In this document: piece after piece, positions 38,746-47,961 of the stretch | Layout of the letters: every line of letters starts with the position of its first letter | Numbering within the stretch: the first letter of the stretch is position 1 | Program-made: the position numbers and the translations under genes | Assembly (NCBI RefSeq): GCF_900343145.1 | Contig: NZ_LT996886.1 | Coordinates: 2,356,001-2,420,000 of the forward strand | Length of the DNA stretch: 64,000 nt | Source of the DNA: Tessaracoccus timonensis | Lineage (GTDB): Bacteria; Actinomycetota; Actinomycetes; Propionibacteriales; Propionibacteriaceae | Direction: 5' to 3' | Notes under the pieces: generated by a model | Database searches by the model: none | Told to the model about the DNA's origin: nothing | Seen by the model: only the letters and a program-made list of their open reading frames with translations

Positions 38746-40296
38746 TTGGCAACCACATCACGTAAGCGTTCAAGGCCGGGCTTCGCCGTTATCGGCCTCC
38801 TCGCCGTCATCGCCCTCCTGTTTGGCATCATGGCCGGCACCAAGACTTGGGCCCCCAAGCTCGGTCTTGACCTGCAGGGCGGCATGACGATTACACTCAC
38901 CGCCACCAACCCGACGGTGTCGCAAGAATCCCTCGACCTCGCGGTCGGCATCATCCAGCAGCGTGTCGACGGCATGGGCGTCGGTGAGGCGTCGGTGACC
39001 ACCATGGGCGACCGCAACATCATCGTCTCTGCACCGAACGTCTCCCGCGAAGACCTGGTGGAACTCGTTGGCGCCACCGCGCAGTTGGAGTTCCGGCAGG
39101 TATTCAATGCCACACCTGCCCAGCCGACTGAGGAAAACTCGAAGGAGAAGGAGAAGGTCAGCCCGCTGCCTCGCCCTGAAGGCGACAAGGGCAAGGTACT
39201 CGACGTCGACCAGGTGCTGGCGTTTCAGCCCAGCAACGACGATAATCAGGGGTTCCAGGAGTATCAGTGCAACGACGATCCCACTGATGTACTCGATCAA
39301 GCGCAGACTGTCTGCGACGACGTCGGCGCCACCAAGTATCTGCTCGGCCCGGTCGCGGTGCAGGGTAAGAACGTCACGAACGCGCGCGCTGAGGTGCCCC
39401 AAAACGACGTTGGCTGGGTTGTCGCGCTCGAGTTCGACAATGAAGGCACTTCGCGTTTCGGGAAGATGACGCAGGCGCTGGTGAGCAAGCCCGAACCGAC
39501 GAATATGTTTGCCATTGTGCTGGACGGCAAGGTGCGTTCGGCCGCGAGGGTGAATGTTCCCATCATGAACGGGCAGGCGCAGATCTCCGGCCAGTTCACG
39601 CCCGAAGAGGCTGGGCAGCTTGCGAATGTGCTGAAGTTCGGTTCGCTGCCGCTCAACTTTGAGCCGTCGCAGATCGAGAGCGTGTCCCCGACGCTGGGTG
39701 GCGAGCAGCTGCGCGTCGGCCTCATCGCCGGCGCTCTGGGGCTCGCGATCGTCGCCATCTATGCCCTGTTGTACTACCGCGGGCTGGGCCTCGTCGTGCT
39801 CCTGTCGCTTGGGCTGGCAGGTGTGACCACCTACGTCATGATGACGCTGCTCGGCACGGCCGTGGGCTTCACTCTGAGCCTGCCCGCGATAGCGGGCGCC
39901 ATCGTCGGTGTCGCGGTGACGGCGGACGCGTTCATCATCTATTTCGAGCGAATACGAGATGAGATTCGCGAAGGACGAAGTCTCCGCTCCTCGCTGGAAT
40001 CGGGATGGAAGAAGGCGCGCAGCACCATCTTCGTCGCGAACGCCGTGCAGATTCTGGCCGCCATCGTGTTGTACATCTTGGCTGTGGGCGGCGTGCAGGG
40101 CTTCGCCTTCTCGCTGGGGCTCACCACGTTCATCAACCTGGTGCTCGTCGTGTGCTTCACGAAACCACTCGTGACGCTGCTCGGCCGCACCAAATTCTTC
40201 GGCGAAGGACACCGACTCTCTGGGCTCAGCCCGGACAAGATGGGTGTCTCCCGTGAGCGGCTCCTTGGCCGCCGCACCAAACGGAAGGAGGCCTGA
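38746..40296 (+). CDS. secD: Protein translocase subunit SecD
   Basis: 516 residues. First helix near 12-30, then the large outer P1 domain (GLDLQGGMTITL, VDGMGVGEASV, RNIIVSAPN), a charged Lys/Glu-rich insert near 125-145, and five more helices from about 320 (LRVGLIAGALGLAIVAIYALLYYRGLG). It uses the proton motive force to complete export. The start codon is TTG 38746, with GAGG upstream. The next ATG is one base after its stop. Confidence 0.95.
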   Translation: MATTSRKRSRPGFAVIGLLAVIALLFGIMAGTKTWAPKLGLDLQGGMTITLTATNPTVSQESLDLAVGIIQQRVDGMGVGEASVTTMGDRNIIVSAPNVSREDLVELVGATAQLEFRQVFNATPAQPTEENSKEKEKVSPLPRPEGDKGKVLDVDQVLAFQPSNDDNQGFQEYQCNDDPTDVLDQAQTVCDDVGATKYLLGPVAVQGKNVTNARAEVPQNDVGWVVALEFDNEGTSRFGKMTQALVSKPEPTNMFAIVLDGKVRSAARVNVPIMNGQAQISGQFTPEEAGQLANVLKFGSLPLNFEPSQIESVSPTLGGEQLRVGLIAGALGLAIVAIYALLYYRGLGLVVLLSLGLAGVTTYVMMTLLGTAVGFTLSLPAIAGAIVGVAVTADAFIIYFERIRDEIREGRSLRSSLESGWKKARSTIFVANAVQILAAIVLYILAVGGVQGFAFSLGLTTFINLVLVVCFTKPLVTLLGRTKFFGEGHRLSGLSPDKMGVSRERLLGRRTKRKEA

Positions 40297-40297
40297 A

Positions 40298-41425
40298 ATG
40301 TCGGAAACGACCAAGACTCCGAAGGAGAGCATCGCTCACCGCCTGTACTCGGGCAAACTCAGCTACGACTTCATCAAGAACCGCAAGATGTGGTTCACCA
40401 TCACCGCGGCCGTCGTGCTGATCTCCATCCTCGTGTTGATCTTCAAACAGCTCACCCTCGGTATCGAGTTCCGTGGCGGCACCGACTTCCAAGCACCCAT
40501 CGAAGTGCAGGGCGAGACCATCCAGGACGTTCGCAACGCCACGAGCGAATTTGCCATCACGGATCTGGATGCGCAGGTGTTCGCGATCGGCGATTCCGCA
40601 GTGCGAGTACAGACACGCTCGCTCACACCGTCGGAAATCACCCAAACGCGCCAGGACATTGCGGATGCGGTCGGCGCTGACACCGAACAGGTCACCTACA
40701 ACACCATCGGTGGCTCGTGGGGCGACAAGATTTCTCGCGACGCCGCCATCGCGGTGGCGGTATTCATCGCGCTGGTGATGCTCCTCATTTCGATATACTT
40801 CCGCAACTGGCGCATGGCGGTAGCGGCTGTGATCGCGCTGGCACACGACGTGATGGTCACCCTCGGCGTGTATGCGCTGGTCGGGTTCACCGTCACCCCG
40901 TCCACGCTGATCGGCATCCTGACGATTCTCGGCTACTCGCTCTACGACACTGTGGTGGTGTTCGACAAGGTGCGGGAGAACGTCAAGGATTTGGAGCACA
41001 GCTCCAAGACGTACTCGCAGCAAGCAAACCTCGCCATTAACCAGGTGCTGGTGCGGTCGGTCAACACCACCGTCATCGGTGTGCTCCCCGTCACCGCCAT
41101 GCTGTTTGCTGGCGTGATCGGCAACTCCAACCCGTTGCAGGATCTCGGCCTGGCTCTGCTCGTCGGCATGATTGCTGGCGCGTTCTCGTCGATCTTCATT
41201 GCGACTCCGCTGCTGGCATGGTTCACCGAGCGCACGCCGGCGATGCGCGAACATCGCGCCACCCTCGAGAAGCGCCGCGCTCGCGACGAGCACCGTGCGC
41301 AGGCTAAGGCGAACGAGGCCGACGAGGCTCAGCCCGTCGCTGCCACCACCGCGCCGACCGTTCCGCTGGAACGCCGTCAGCGTCGCACCCACCAAACCCG
41401 CGCGCAGCGCAAGGGGAAGAAATGA
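40298..41425 (+). CDS. secF: Protein translocase subunit SecF
   Basis: 375 residues. Six helices and the LGIEFRGGTDFQ motif of the outer domain, with ILTILGYSLYDTVVVFDKVREN in the membrane core. The last about 70 residues are a charged Ala/Glu/Arg/Lys-rich cytoplasmic tail. It pairs with SecD. GGAAGGAGG lies ahead of ATG 40298. Its stop overlaps the apt ATG. Confidence 0.95.
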   Translation: MSETTKTPKESIAHRLYSGKLSYDFIKNRKMWFTITAAVVLISILVLIFKQLTLGIEFRGGTDFQAPIEVQGETIQDVRNATSEFAITDLDAQVFAIGDSAVRVQTRSLTPSEITQTRQDIADAVGADTEQVTYNTIGGSWGDKISRDAAIAVAVFIALVMLLISIYFRNWRMAVAAVIALAHDVMVTLGVYALVGFTVTPSTLIGILTILGYSLYDTVVVFDKVRENVKDLEHSSKTYSQQANLAINQVLVRSVNTTVIGVLPVTAMLFAGVIGNSNPLQDLGLALLVGMIAGAFSSIFIATPLLAWFTERTPAMREHRATLEKRRARDEHRAQAKANEADEAQPVAATTAPTVPLERRQRRTHQTRAQRKGKK

Positions 41426-41946
41426 ACGACGACATCGCCCAGCTCATCAAGGATGTACCTGATTTCCCCAAACCGGGGATTGTGTTCAAGGACATCACTC
41501 CGCTGCTCGCATCGCCGACTGGGTTCCAGAAAGCGGTAGATGCGCTGGCCGCGTCGGCACCCGAGGGCATTGACGCCGTGGTGGGCATGGAAGCTCGCGG
41601 ATTCATCTTCGCGGCGCCGGTAGCGTTGATGCTGCATGCCGGTTTCGTTCCCGTGCGCAAGCCCGGCAAGCTCCCCGGCGACGTGTACTCCCAGTCGTTC
41701 GACCTCGAGTACGGCTCCGAGACGCTCACGGTGCACCGCAACGCCATCGAGCCCGGGGCCCGCGTGCTCGTGATCGACGATGTGCTCGCCACCGGCGGTA
41801 CTGTCGCCGCCACCGCTGGTTTGCTGCGGCAGCTGGGCGCTGAGCTCGTGCACGTCGCGGTGGTGCTCGAACTTGCCGAGCTTGGCGGGCGCAAGGTGCT
41901 GGAGGACCAGGGAATCGCCCGCGTCAGTTCGCTCGTGCAGGGCTGA
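41422..41946 (+). CDS. apt: Adenine phosphoribosyltransferase
   Basis: 174 residues. FPKPGIVFKDITPLL at the N-terminus, GMEARGFIFAAPVA, FVPVRKPGKLPG and the PRPP loop VLVIDDVLATGGT (about 115-127). It salvages adenine to AMP. ATG 41422 overlaps secF. The secDF-apt-relA order is common in Gram-positive bacteria; here a channel gene and a deacetylase intervene before relA. Confidence 0.96.
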   Translation: MNDDIAQLIKDVPDFPKPGIVFKDITPLLASPTGFQKAVDALAASAPEGIDAVVGMEARGFIFAAPVALMLHAGFVPVRKPGKLPGDVYSQSFDLEYGSETLTVHRNAIEPGARVLVIDDVLATGGTVAATAGLLRQLGAELVHVAVVLELAELGGRKVLEDQGIARVSSLVQG

Positions 41947-41949
41947 TCC

Positions 41950-43014
41950 GTGGCGTCACGGCTGAAGGCCGGCCCGCTCGCGCTGGTCAGCTTGCCCAAG
42001 GTCGCGGAGTCTCCGTTCAAGGAGCTCGCGCGCCGCGGCATGCTCGCCTTCATGCTGTTGCTGATCTGTACGCTCATCGTGTGGGTCGATGCGCCGTCCT
42101 ACAGCGACAACGTGGGTCAAGACGGCGTCGGCTTCATCGACGCGCTCTACTACGCCACAGTGACGCTCACCACCACCGGGTACGGAGACATCACGCCCGT
42201 CGCGCCGCACGCTCGGCTGCTCAACATCATCGTCATCACGCCGCTCAGGATTGGCTTCCTGGTGCTGTTGGTCGGCACCACCATCGAGGTGCTTGCCAAC
42301 GAAGGCAGCCGCTCGATTCGAGATGCGCGTTGGAGGAGAAGAATGCGCAACCACATCGTCGTTATCGGTTACGGCACCAAGGGGCGTTCTGCGGTGAACA
42401 CGCTGCGACGCCAAGGGGAGAAGCCGGAGAAGATCGTCGTCATCGACGACAAGGATTCGGCCATCGCCGATGCCAACTTCGACGGTCTCGCCGCATTCCT
42501 CGGCGACGCCACCCGCCGCGACTTGCTCCGTCGGGCGGAGGTGCCGAAGGCGCAGGAGATTGTGATCTGTCTGGACCGCGACGACGCCGCCATCCTCACC
42601 ACCTTGACGGTGCGCCAGCTCAACCCGACGGCGAACGTCGTCGTGGCCGTGCGTGAGCACCAGAATGTGCCGCTGGTGAAACAATCCGGTGCCACTAGCG
42701 TCGTGACGAGTTCGGAGACGGTGGGCAGGCTGGTCGGTCTGTCGGCCATCGGCCCAGACTTGGGTGCCATCATCCAAGACATGTTGACCGGCGGCGAGGG
42801 CCTCGAGGTGCATCAGCGTCAGGCGCTGCCAGAGGAAGTGGGCCAGTCGCCGTCGTCGGTGGTGGGGGAGAACGTCATCGGCGTCGTCCGTAACGACACG
42901 CTGCGCCGCTTCTACGATTCGACGGTGGCCCGCATCGAAACGGGTGACCAGCTCATCGTGATCCGTCGCGCGGCTCCCGCCGACCCCAAAGCTATACAGA
43001 ACGACGACGACTAG
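41950..43014 (+). CDS. Potassium channel with RCK (TrkA-N and TrkA-C) domains
   Basis: 354 residues. Two membrane helices (about 30-48 and 92-112) flank the selectivity filter TLTTTGYGD (about 75-83). The cytoplasmic RCK part begins HIVVIGYGTKGRSAVNTL (NAD-binding fold), with a C-terminal TrkA-C domain (about 285-345). It is a two-helix, Kch/MthK-like channel, gated by a ligand such as nucleotide or Ca2+. GTG 41950 is 3 bp after apt. Its last 4 bases overlap the convergent deacetylase. Confidence 0.9.
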   Translation: MASRLKAGPLALVSLPKVAESPFKELARRGMLAFMLLLICTLIVWVDAPSYSDNVGQDGVGFIDALYYATVTLTTTGYGDITPVAPHARLLNIIVITPLRIGFLVLLVGTTIEVLANEGSRSIRDARWRRRMRNHIVVIGYGTKGRSAVNTLRRQGEKPEKIVVIDDKDSAIADANFDGLAAFLGDATRRDLLRRAEVPKAQEIVICLDRDDAAILTTLTVRQLNPTANVVVAVREHQNVPLVKQSGATSVVTSSETVGRLVGLSAIGPDLGAIIQDMLTGGEGLEVHQRQALPEEVGQSPSSVVGENVIGVVRNDTLRRFYDSTVARIETGDQLIVIRRAAPADPKAIQNDDD

Positions 43015-43916
43015 ACCCCAGCCTCAGAGAGGGTTGTGAACGTCAGCCCGGACGCTCGAAGTTTCGGCAGCGCCCGGCGCAGCCCTTCATAGGTGTCGCC
43101 GCGTGGCTGGTTGCAATGGCACAAGATGATCGAACCAGCCCGCGCCTGCTGCACCGATTCCGCCACTTGCTCGGCGGTGAACGTGGCGCCAGCATCACCG
43201 TTGATATCAAATCCGACGGGAACCTCGCCTAAGGCGCGTACGATCTCGACAGCGACGTCGTCGTACCACGCGGTTCCGGTACGGAAGTATCGCGGCGGTG
43301 TCCCAAGTTCACGGGTGAGGAATGTGTGGTTTTCCATGATCTCGTCGAACACCTCGCCGGTGTTGCGGGTGCCAGCGATGCCGTACTGCGAGCAGCCAGT
43401 AACCGACAGCGGCACATGGCGGGTGCCGTGGTTGCCGATCTCAAACAGTGCTGGTTCGTCAGCGAGCTGGCTGAACGCCGTCGGGTTCGCTTCGATCCAG
43501 CGCTTGTTCAGAAACACGACTGCCGGGATGCGCTCGCTGCGCAGGTAGTCCAGAAGCTCATCGTCGACACGGCTGCCGTGCTTGCCGCCGCAGGCATCGA
43601 GCGTCAACACAACGCTGTCAGACTCAGTGCGCCGAACGAGCCCTGGCAGCGCCGAGTGGTTGCCATCGCTCCAGAGCGTTGGCGAGCTATGTTGAAATTG
43701 TTCGACGATCGCCTCACGCGTGGGGCCGTCCGACGATGGTGTCGGCGTGAAGCTCGGGGCGGGTGTTGGAGAACCGGCCGACGTAGGGGAGGCGGATGCG
43801 CTCGGCGTCGCTGGTGGCTGACGTGGCTCCTGCTCAGGCGCGCACGCTTGCAAGCCCGCCAACGCACCCAGCGCGGCGAGGTGTCGTCGGCTCAGCTGCA
43901 CGTCCAGATCTCTCAC
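43011..43916 (-). CDS. Polysaccharide deacetylase (NodB domain) lipoprotein
   Basis: 301 residues. Signal with twin Arg and lipobox (SRRHLAALGALAGLQAC, Cys about 25), a Pro/Ser/Thr-rich spacer to about residue 65, then a NodB-like domain: VVLTLDACGGKHGSRVDDELLDYL, EIGNHGTRHVPLS (His-x3-His metal ligands), and SIILCHCNQP. The usual motif TFDDG is replaced by TLDACGG. It probably deacetylates a cell-wall or capsule sugar outside the cell. A GTG at 43901 is an alternative start. TAGGCT lies 6 nt before GTG 43916. Confidence 0.8.
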   Translation of the reverse strand: MRDLDVQLSRRHLAALGALAGLQACAPEQEPRQPPATPSASASPTSAGSPTPAPSFTPTPSSDGPTREAIVEQFQHSSPTLWSDGNHSALPGLVRRTESDSVVLTLDACGGKHGSRVDDELLDYLRSERIPAVVFLNKRWIEANPTAFSQLADEPALFEIGNHGTRHVPLSVTGCSQYGIAGTRNTGEVFDEIMENHTFLTRELGTPPRYFRTGTAWYDDVAVEIVRALGEVPVGFDINGDAGATFTAEQVAESVQQARAGSIILCHCNQPRGDTYEGLRRALPKLRASGLTFTTLSEAGV

Positions 43917-43922
43917 GCTGGC

Positions 43923-43928
43923 AGCCTA
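43923..43928 (-). promoter_or_regulatory. -10 hexamer TAGGCT, leaderless start of the deacetylase gene
   Basis: The minus strand reads TAGGCT, 6 nt, GTG (43916). It is divergent from relA, whose probable -10 is 19 bp away on the other strand. Confidence 0.45.
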
Positions 43929-43946
43929 TGCGATCAGGAAACGACG

Positions 43947-43952
43947 TAGTAT
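43947..43952 (+). promoter_or_regulatory. -10 hexamer TAGTAT ahead of relA
   Basis: TAGTAT lies 30 nt before relA ATG 43983 and is followed by a leader with AAGGAG. Confidence 0.5.
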
Positions 43953-43982
43953 TTGACACTATGGATGCAGCAAGGAGCGTCG

Positions 43983-46235
43983 ATGGAAACGCATGAAGTA
44001 GCTGACCAGCAACTCACGTGGCAGCGCATGCGTCAACGGCTGGCACGGCTCGGCTCCGTGCGTCCGCGCTCGGCTGTCCTTGATCCGCTGTTCTCGATCG
44101 TCAAGGCGAACCATCCCAAGGCTGACCTTGAGCTCATTGAGCGCGCCTACCGCACTGCAGAGCACTACCACGCCGGCCAGATGCGCAAGCCCGGCGATCC
44201 CTATATCACGCACCCCCTCGCCGTCGCGACGATCCTCGCTGAGCTCGGCATGACGGAGCCAGTGATCGTCGCCGCGCTACTGCACGACACCGTCGAAGAC
44301 ACGGAATACACGTTGGAGCAGTGCCGCAGCGAGTTTTCCGACGAGGTGGCGCGCATGGTGGACGGCGTCACCAAACTCGACAAGCTCACCTATGGCGAGA
44401 CGGCGAAGGCCGAAACCATCCGCAAGATGATCATGGCCACCTCGGAGGAAGTCCGAGTGCTCATCATCAAACTCGCCGACCGCCTACACAACATGCGCAC
44501 CATCGGGTCACTGCGCCCCGACAAGCAGATTCGGATCGCGACCGAGACGCTCAACATTTTTGCGCCGCTGGCGCACCGGCTCGGCATGAACACGATCAAA
44601 TGGGAGCTCGAAGACCTGAGCTTCCAAACCATCGAGCCGAAGGTGTACCAAGAGATCGTCGACATGGTCGACTCCGCGGCCCCCGAACGCGACGCCACGC
44701 TGCGCGAGCTGATAAGGCAGTTCCAAACGTTGCTCCGCGAAGCGAAAATTGATGCGACGGTGTACGGGCGCCCCAAGCACTACTACTCGATTTACCAAAA
44801 GATGATGGTCCGCGGGCGTGACTTCCGCGATATCTACGACCTCATTGGGTTGCGCGTCCTCGTCAACTCAGTGCGCGATTGCTACACAGTACTGGGCGTG
44901 GCGCACGCGGCATGGAAGCCGATTCCGGGCCGGTTTAAGGACTACATCGCCAACCCGAAGTTCAACATGTACCAGTCGCTGCACACGACGGTGATGGGCT
45001 CCAACAAGGAGCCAGTCGAGCTGCAGATTCGCACGCACGAGATGCATCGTCGCGCCGAGTACGGTGTTGCGGCGCACTGGAAGTACAAGCAGAACCTCAG
45101 GGACGGGATCACGCCGGAAGAGGCCGGACTTCGGGCGATGCACCAGCTCTCAGTGATGAGCAAGGAAACCGAAGACCCGTCGGAGTTCCTGGATTCGGTG
45201 CTCTTCGAGATCAACTCCGACGAAATCTACGTCTTCACACCCAAAGGCGAGGTCACGGCGCTACCTGTGGGGGCCACGCCGGTGGACTTCGCATTCTCCG
45301 TGCACACCGAGGTGGGCTACCGCTGCATCGGTGCCCGCGTCAACGGGCGCCTCGTCTCACTCAGCACACCGTTGCAGCAGGGCGACAAAGTAGAAATTCT
45401 TACTGCCAAAACAGAAGAGGCGGGCCCCAGTCGAGATTGGCTGAACTTCGTCGTTACCTCGAGGGCGAAGCAGAAAATTCGTCAGCACTTCTCTAGGGAG
45501 CGCCGCGACGAAGCCATCGAAAAGGGCCAAGACCTGCTGGCACGTGAGATACGTCGCCACGGCATCCCGCTACAGCGTCTGCTCAACCTTGAGAATCTCA
45601 CCGCGGTGGCCCATGAGCTCAACCAGAAGGGTGTGCCGTCGCTGTATAACGCCGTCGGGGAGGGGCAGCTTGCGGCCCCCACCGTCGTGGGCAAGCTCAT
45701 CGCCTTGCACGGGGGAGAGGACGAAGCCCTCGACACGGTGAGCGAGGACGATCCTCACGTCGGCTCCGGCAGCGGTCCAGTGTCCGCGACAGCGTCCATC
45801 CTGGTGGATGGTGATGACCGCGTCGATGCAAAATTCGCGAAGTGTTGTTCGCCATTGCCCGGCGACGAGATCATCGGCTTCGTCACCAAAGGCGACGGCG
45901 TCAGTGTCCACCTGCGCAGTTGCAACAACGTGCCGTCGCTCCTTGAGCAGCCGGAGCGCATTATCGACGTGCGCTGGAGCAACAACCCGGGCGATACCTT
46001 CGTCGTCACCCTGGAAATGCACGGCATAGATCGCACAGGCCTGCTCTCCGACGTGTCCAGCATGCTCGCCGCCCAACACATCGATATCCTCTCGGTGAAA
46101 ATCGAGTCGGCGAAACAGCGCCAGTTCACTGGCAAGATCACGTTTGAGGCAGCCGATCCGACACACCTTAAACACATCATCAACCAGGTGCGACGCATTC
46201 CCGGCGTCTTCGACGTGTACCGCACCCAGGGCTAA
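43983..46235 (+). CDS. relA: Bifunctional (p)ppGpp synthetase/hydrolase RelA/SpoT (Rel)
   Basis: 750 residues. The HD hydrolase domain is intact (HPLAVATILAELG, ALLHDTVEDT at about 98-106), the synthetase domain has GRPKHYYSIYQKM (about 261) and GLRVLV, followed by TGS (VFTPKGEVTALPVGATPVDFAF), a conserved-cysteine helical region (KCCSPLPGDEIIGF) and a C-terminal ACT domain. It makes and breaks (p)ppGpp in the stringent response. AAGGAG lies 5 nt before ATG 43983; an in-frame start at 43953 has none. A strong terminator follows. Confidence 0.96.
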   Translation: METHEVADQQLTWQRMRQRLARLGSVRPRSAVLDPLFSIVKANHPKADLELIERAYRTAEHYHAGQMRKPGDPYITHPLAVATILAELGMTEPVIVAALLHDTVEDTEYTLEQCRSEFSDEVARMVDGVTKLDKLTYGETAKAETIRKMIMATSEEVRVLIIKLADRLHNMRTIGSLRPDKQIRIATETLNIFAPLAHRLGMNTIKWELEDLSFQTIEPKVYQEIVDMVDSAAPERDATLRELIRQFQTLLREAKIDATVYGRPKHYYSIYQKMMVRGRDFRDIYDLIGLRVLVNSVRDCYTVLGVAHAAWKPIPGRFKDYIANPKFNMYQSLHTTVMGSNKEPVELQIRTHEMHRRAEYGVAAHWKYKQNLRDGITPEEAGLRAMHQLSVMSKETEDPSEFLDSVLFEINSDEIYVFTPKGEVTALPVGATPVDFAFSVHTEVGYRCIGARVNGRLVSLSTPLQQGDKVEILTAKTEEAGPSRDWLNFVVTSRAKQKIRQHFSRERRDEAIEKGQDLLAREIRRHGIPLQRLLNLENLTAVAHELNQKGVPSLYNAVGEGQLAAPTVVGKLIALHGGEDEALDTVSEDDPHVGSGSGPVSATASILVDGDDRVDAKFAKCCSPLPGDEIIGFVTKGDGVSVHLRSCNNVPSLLEQPERIIDVRWSNNPGDTFVVTLEMHGIDRTGLLSDVSSMLAAQHIDILSVKIESAKQRQFTGKITFEAADPTHLKHIINQVRRIPGVFDVYRTQG

Positions 46236-46238
46236 ACG

Positions 46239-46277
46239 CAGTTCGGCCGCGAGCGTCGTCTGCTCGCGGCCGAACTG
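46239..46277. terminator. Bidirectional terminator hairpin behind relA
   Basis: Perfect 16-bp arms CAGTTCGGCCGCGAGC / GCTCGCGGCCGAACTG with a 7-nt loop, 3 bp after the relA stop. Before the IS insertion the DUF349 gene ended at 46297, so this hairpin originally served both convergent genes. There is no T-run. Confidence 0.8.
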
Positions 46278-46296
46278 GGCGTCGATGAAGTGTGGG

Positions 46297-46358
46297 TTAC
46301 GCCGTGAACTCTGCGGAGGTCTCCTTCGCCTGCTCCAACCACGCGGAGTACGTTTCGA
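46297..46358 (-). pseudogene. Displaced 3' end of the DUF349 gene
   Basis: On the minus strand this codes for ETYSAWLEQAKETSAEFTA and then TAA (46297-46299). It is the original C-terminus of the gene at 47972-49213, left behind when the IS duplicated 54 bp of target. It has no start and no promoter. Confidence 0.9.
46305..46358 (+). repeat. 54-bp target site duplication, left copy
   Basis: Identical to 47977-48030 (55 bp if the ambiguous G at the junction is counted). The length is far above the 2-10 bp of most IS families but fits the long, variable duplications described for IS1634. Confidence 0.92.
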
Positions 46359-46375
46359 CCTGAGTCGTGCAGGTT
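46359..46375 (+). repeat. IS left terminal inverted repeat
   Basis: CCTGAGTCGTGCAGGTT, an exact reverse complement of 47960-47976. Confidence 0.95.
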
Positions 46376-46458
46376 GGGTGTGGTTTTGAGGGTTTGTGTT
46401 GGGGATGTGCTTGTCAGGGTGGGTTAGGTTTCTTGTTTTGGGTCACTAATTGCGGGGC

Positions 46459-46464
46459 TAGGAT
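46459..46464 (+). promoter_or_regulatory. -10 hexamer TAGGAT of the transposase gene
   Basis: TAGGAT, 6 nt, GTG 46471 (or 3 nt to GTG 46468). The transposase mRNA would be leaderless or nearly so, matching the style of the host promoters. Confidence 0.45.
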
Positions 46465-46470
46465 TGGGTG

Positions 46471-47961
46471 GTGGGCCAGTTTCTTCGTCGAGTGAAGACC
46501 TCTTCTGGTGCGACCGCGGTGCAAATCATGGTCAAGCAGGGCCGGCGCAACAAGCTGGTGGAGCATGTCGGCTCGGCCCATAACGAGCAGGAACTCGCCG
46601 CGCTGGAAGCTGAGGCTCGTCGCAAGATGGTCCCGCAGACGCAGGATGTGTTGCCGCTGGACCCGGTGGCGGCCCGGGCCGGGAGGCCCACCGTGGTCTC
46701 GCAGCGTAGTCAGTTGTTGTGGGATGTGCTGGCCACAGCGTACAAGGTGCTTGGTTTCGATCAGCTTAAGGATGCGGCGTTCCAGCAGCTTGTGCTGGGC
46801 AGGATCATCGAGCCGACCTCGAAGGCCGACACGATCCGGGTCCTTGACGAGCTTGGCATCGAACACGTCAGCCGGCGGACACTGTTCGCCAGTCTCGCAC
46901 GCGCCCGGGAACGCGACTATCGCACCCAGATCGCCAGTGCTTGTTTCGACCACAGCCATGCCCGAGGCGGGCTGAGTTTGGTGCTCTACGACGTGACCAC
47001 GTTGTACTTCGAGGCGGAGAAGGAAGACCAGCTGCGCAAGGTTGGCTACTCGAAGGAACGCCGGGTTGATCCGCAGATCGTGGTCGGGCTGCTGGTCGAC
47101 CGCTGCGGGTTCCCACTGCAGATCGGCTGCTTCGAGGGCAACAAGGCCGAAACACTGACCCTGCTGCCGATCATCGAACGCTTCCAGGACCTGCATGGGT
47201 TGGCTGATCTCGTGGTGGTCGCCGATGCCGGGATGCTGTCAGCGATGAACCTCACCGGGCTGGAGGATGCCGGGTTACAGTTCATCGTCGGCTCCAGGAT
47301 CACCAAAGCCCCTTACGATCTGGCCGATCACTTCGCCCGTCACGGCGACGCGTTCAGCGATGGGCAGATCATCGAAACCTCGACCACGATGGGCCGGGAC
47401 AAGCAGCGCCGCAGGATGGTCTACCAGTACTCCCGGAAACGGTTCGTACGCGACAACAAGACCCTCAACCAGCAGCGCAACCGCGCCCTGTCCATCATCG
47501 AGGGCGCAACCCGCCCGAAGAAGGCCCGATTCCTCAAGACCACCGGCCAGGCCACCAGCTTCGACCACAACGCTTACGACAAGGCCGTCAGCCTCGCCGG
47601 GTTGAAAGGCTACGTCACCAACATCCCGACAAACCAGATGACCGGCGCGCAGGTAATCGCCGCCTACCACGACCTCTGGCGAGTCGAGCAAAGCTTTCGA
47701 ATGTCCAAATCCGACCTCGACGCCCGCCCGATCTTCCACCACACCCGCGACGCGATCGAAGCCCACCTCGACATCGTCTTCGCCGCCCTCGCGATCGCCC
47801 GCTACCTCCAAGACCAAACCGGCTGGAGCATCAAACGACTCGTCCGAACCCTACGCCCGCTACGCGAGGTCACCATCAACATCGCCGGCCACGAACTCAC
47901 CGCCGAACCCACCATCGACCCCAACACCCAGAACATCATCACCAAAATCCTGGGTCACTAA
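46471..47961 (+). CDS. IS1634 family transposase (DDE)
   Basis: 496 residues, or 497 from the GTG one codon earlier. DDE signature: first Asp in LVLYDVTTLYFE (about 170), second Asp in DLVVVADAGMLS (about 250), and the Glu in the YREK-like DLWRVEQSFRMSKSDL (about 410). An N-terminal segment (ATAVQIMVKQGRRNKLVEHVGSA) is typical of IS1634 transposases. No frameshift or internal stop. The TAA overlaps the right terminal repeat. It cuts and joins the element ends. Confidence 0.93.
   Translation: MGQFLRRVKTSSGATAVQIMVKQGRRNKLVEHVGSAHNEQELAALEAEARRKMVPQTQDVLPLDPVAARAGRPTVVSQRSQLLWDVLATAYKVLGFDQLKDAAFQQLVLGRIIEPTSKADTIRVLDELGIEHVSRRTLFASLARARERDYRTQIASACFDHSHARGGLSLVLYDVTTLYFEAEKEDQLRKVGYSKERRVDPQIVVGLLVDRCGFPLQIGCFEGNKAETLTLLPIIERFQDLHGLADLVVVADAGMLSAMNLTGLEDAGLQFIVGSRITKAPYDLADHFARHGDAFSDGQIIETSTTMGRDKQRRRMVYQYSRKRFVRDNKTLNQQRNRALSIIEGATRPKKARFLKTTGQATSFDHNAYDKAVSLAGLKGYVTNIPTNQMTGAQVIAAYHDLWRVEQSFRMSKSDLDARPIFHHTRDAIEAHLDIVFAALAIARYLQDQTGWSIKRLVRTLRPLREVTINIAGHELTAEPTIDPNTQNIITKILGH

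Noticed and set aside
46236-46300. Terminator hairpin as part of the IS
   Set aside because: It lies outside the terminal repeat and outside the target duplication, so it belongs to the original relA/DUF349 junction.
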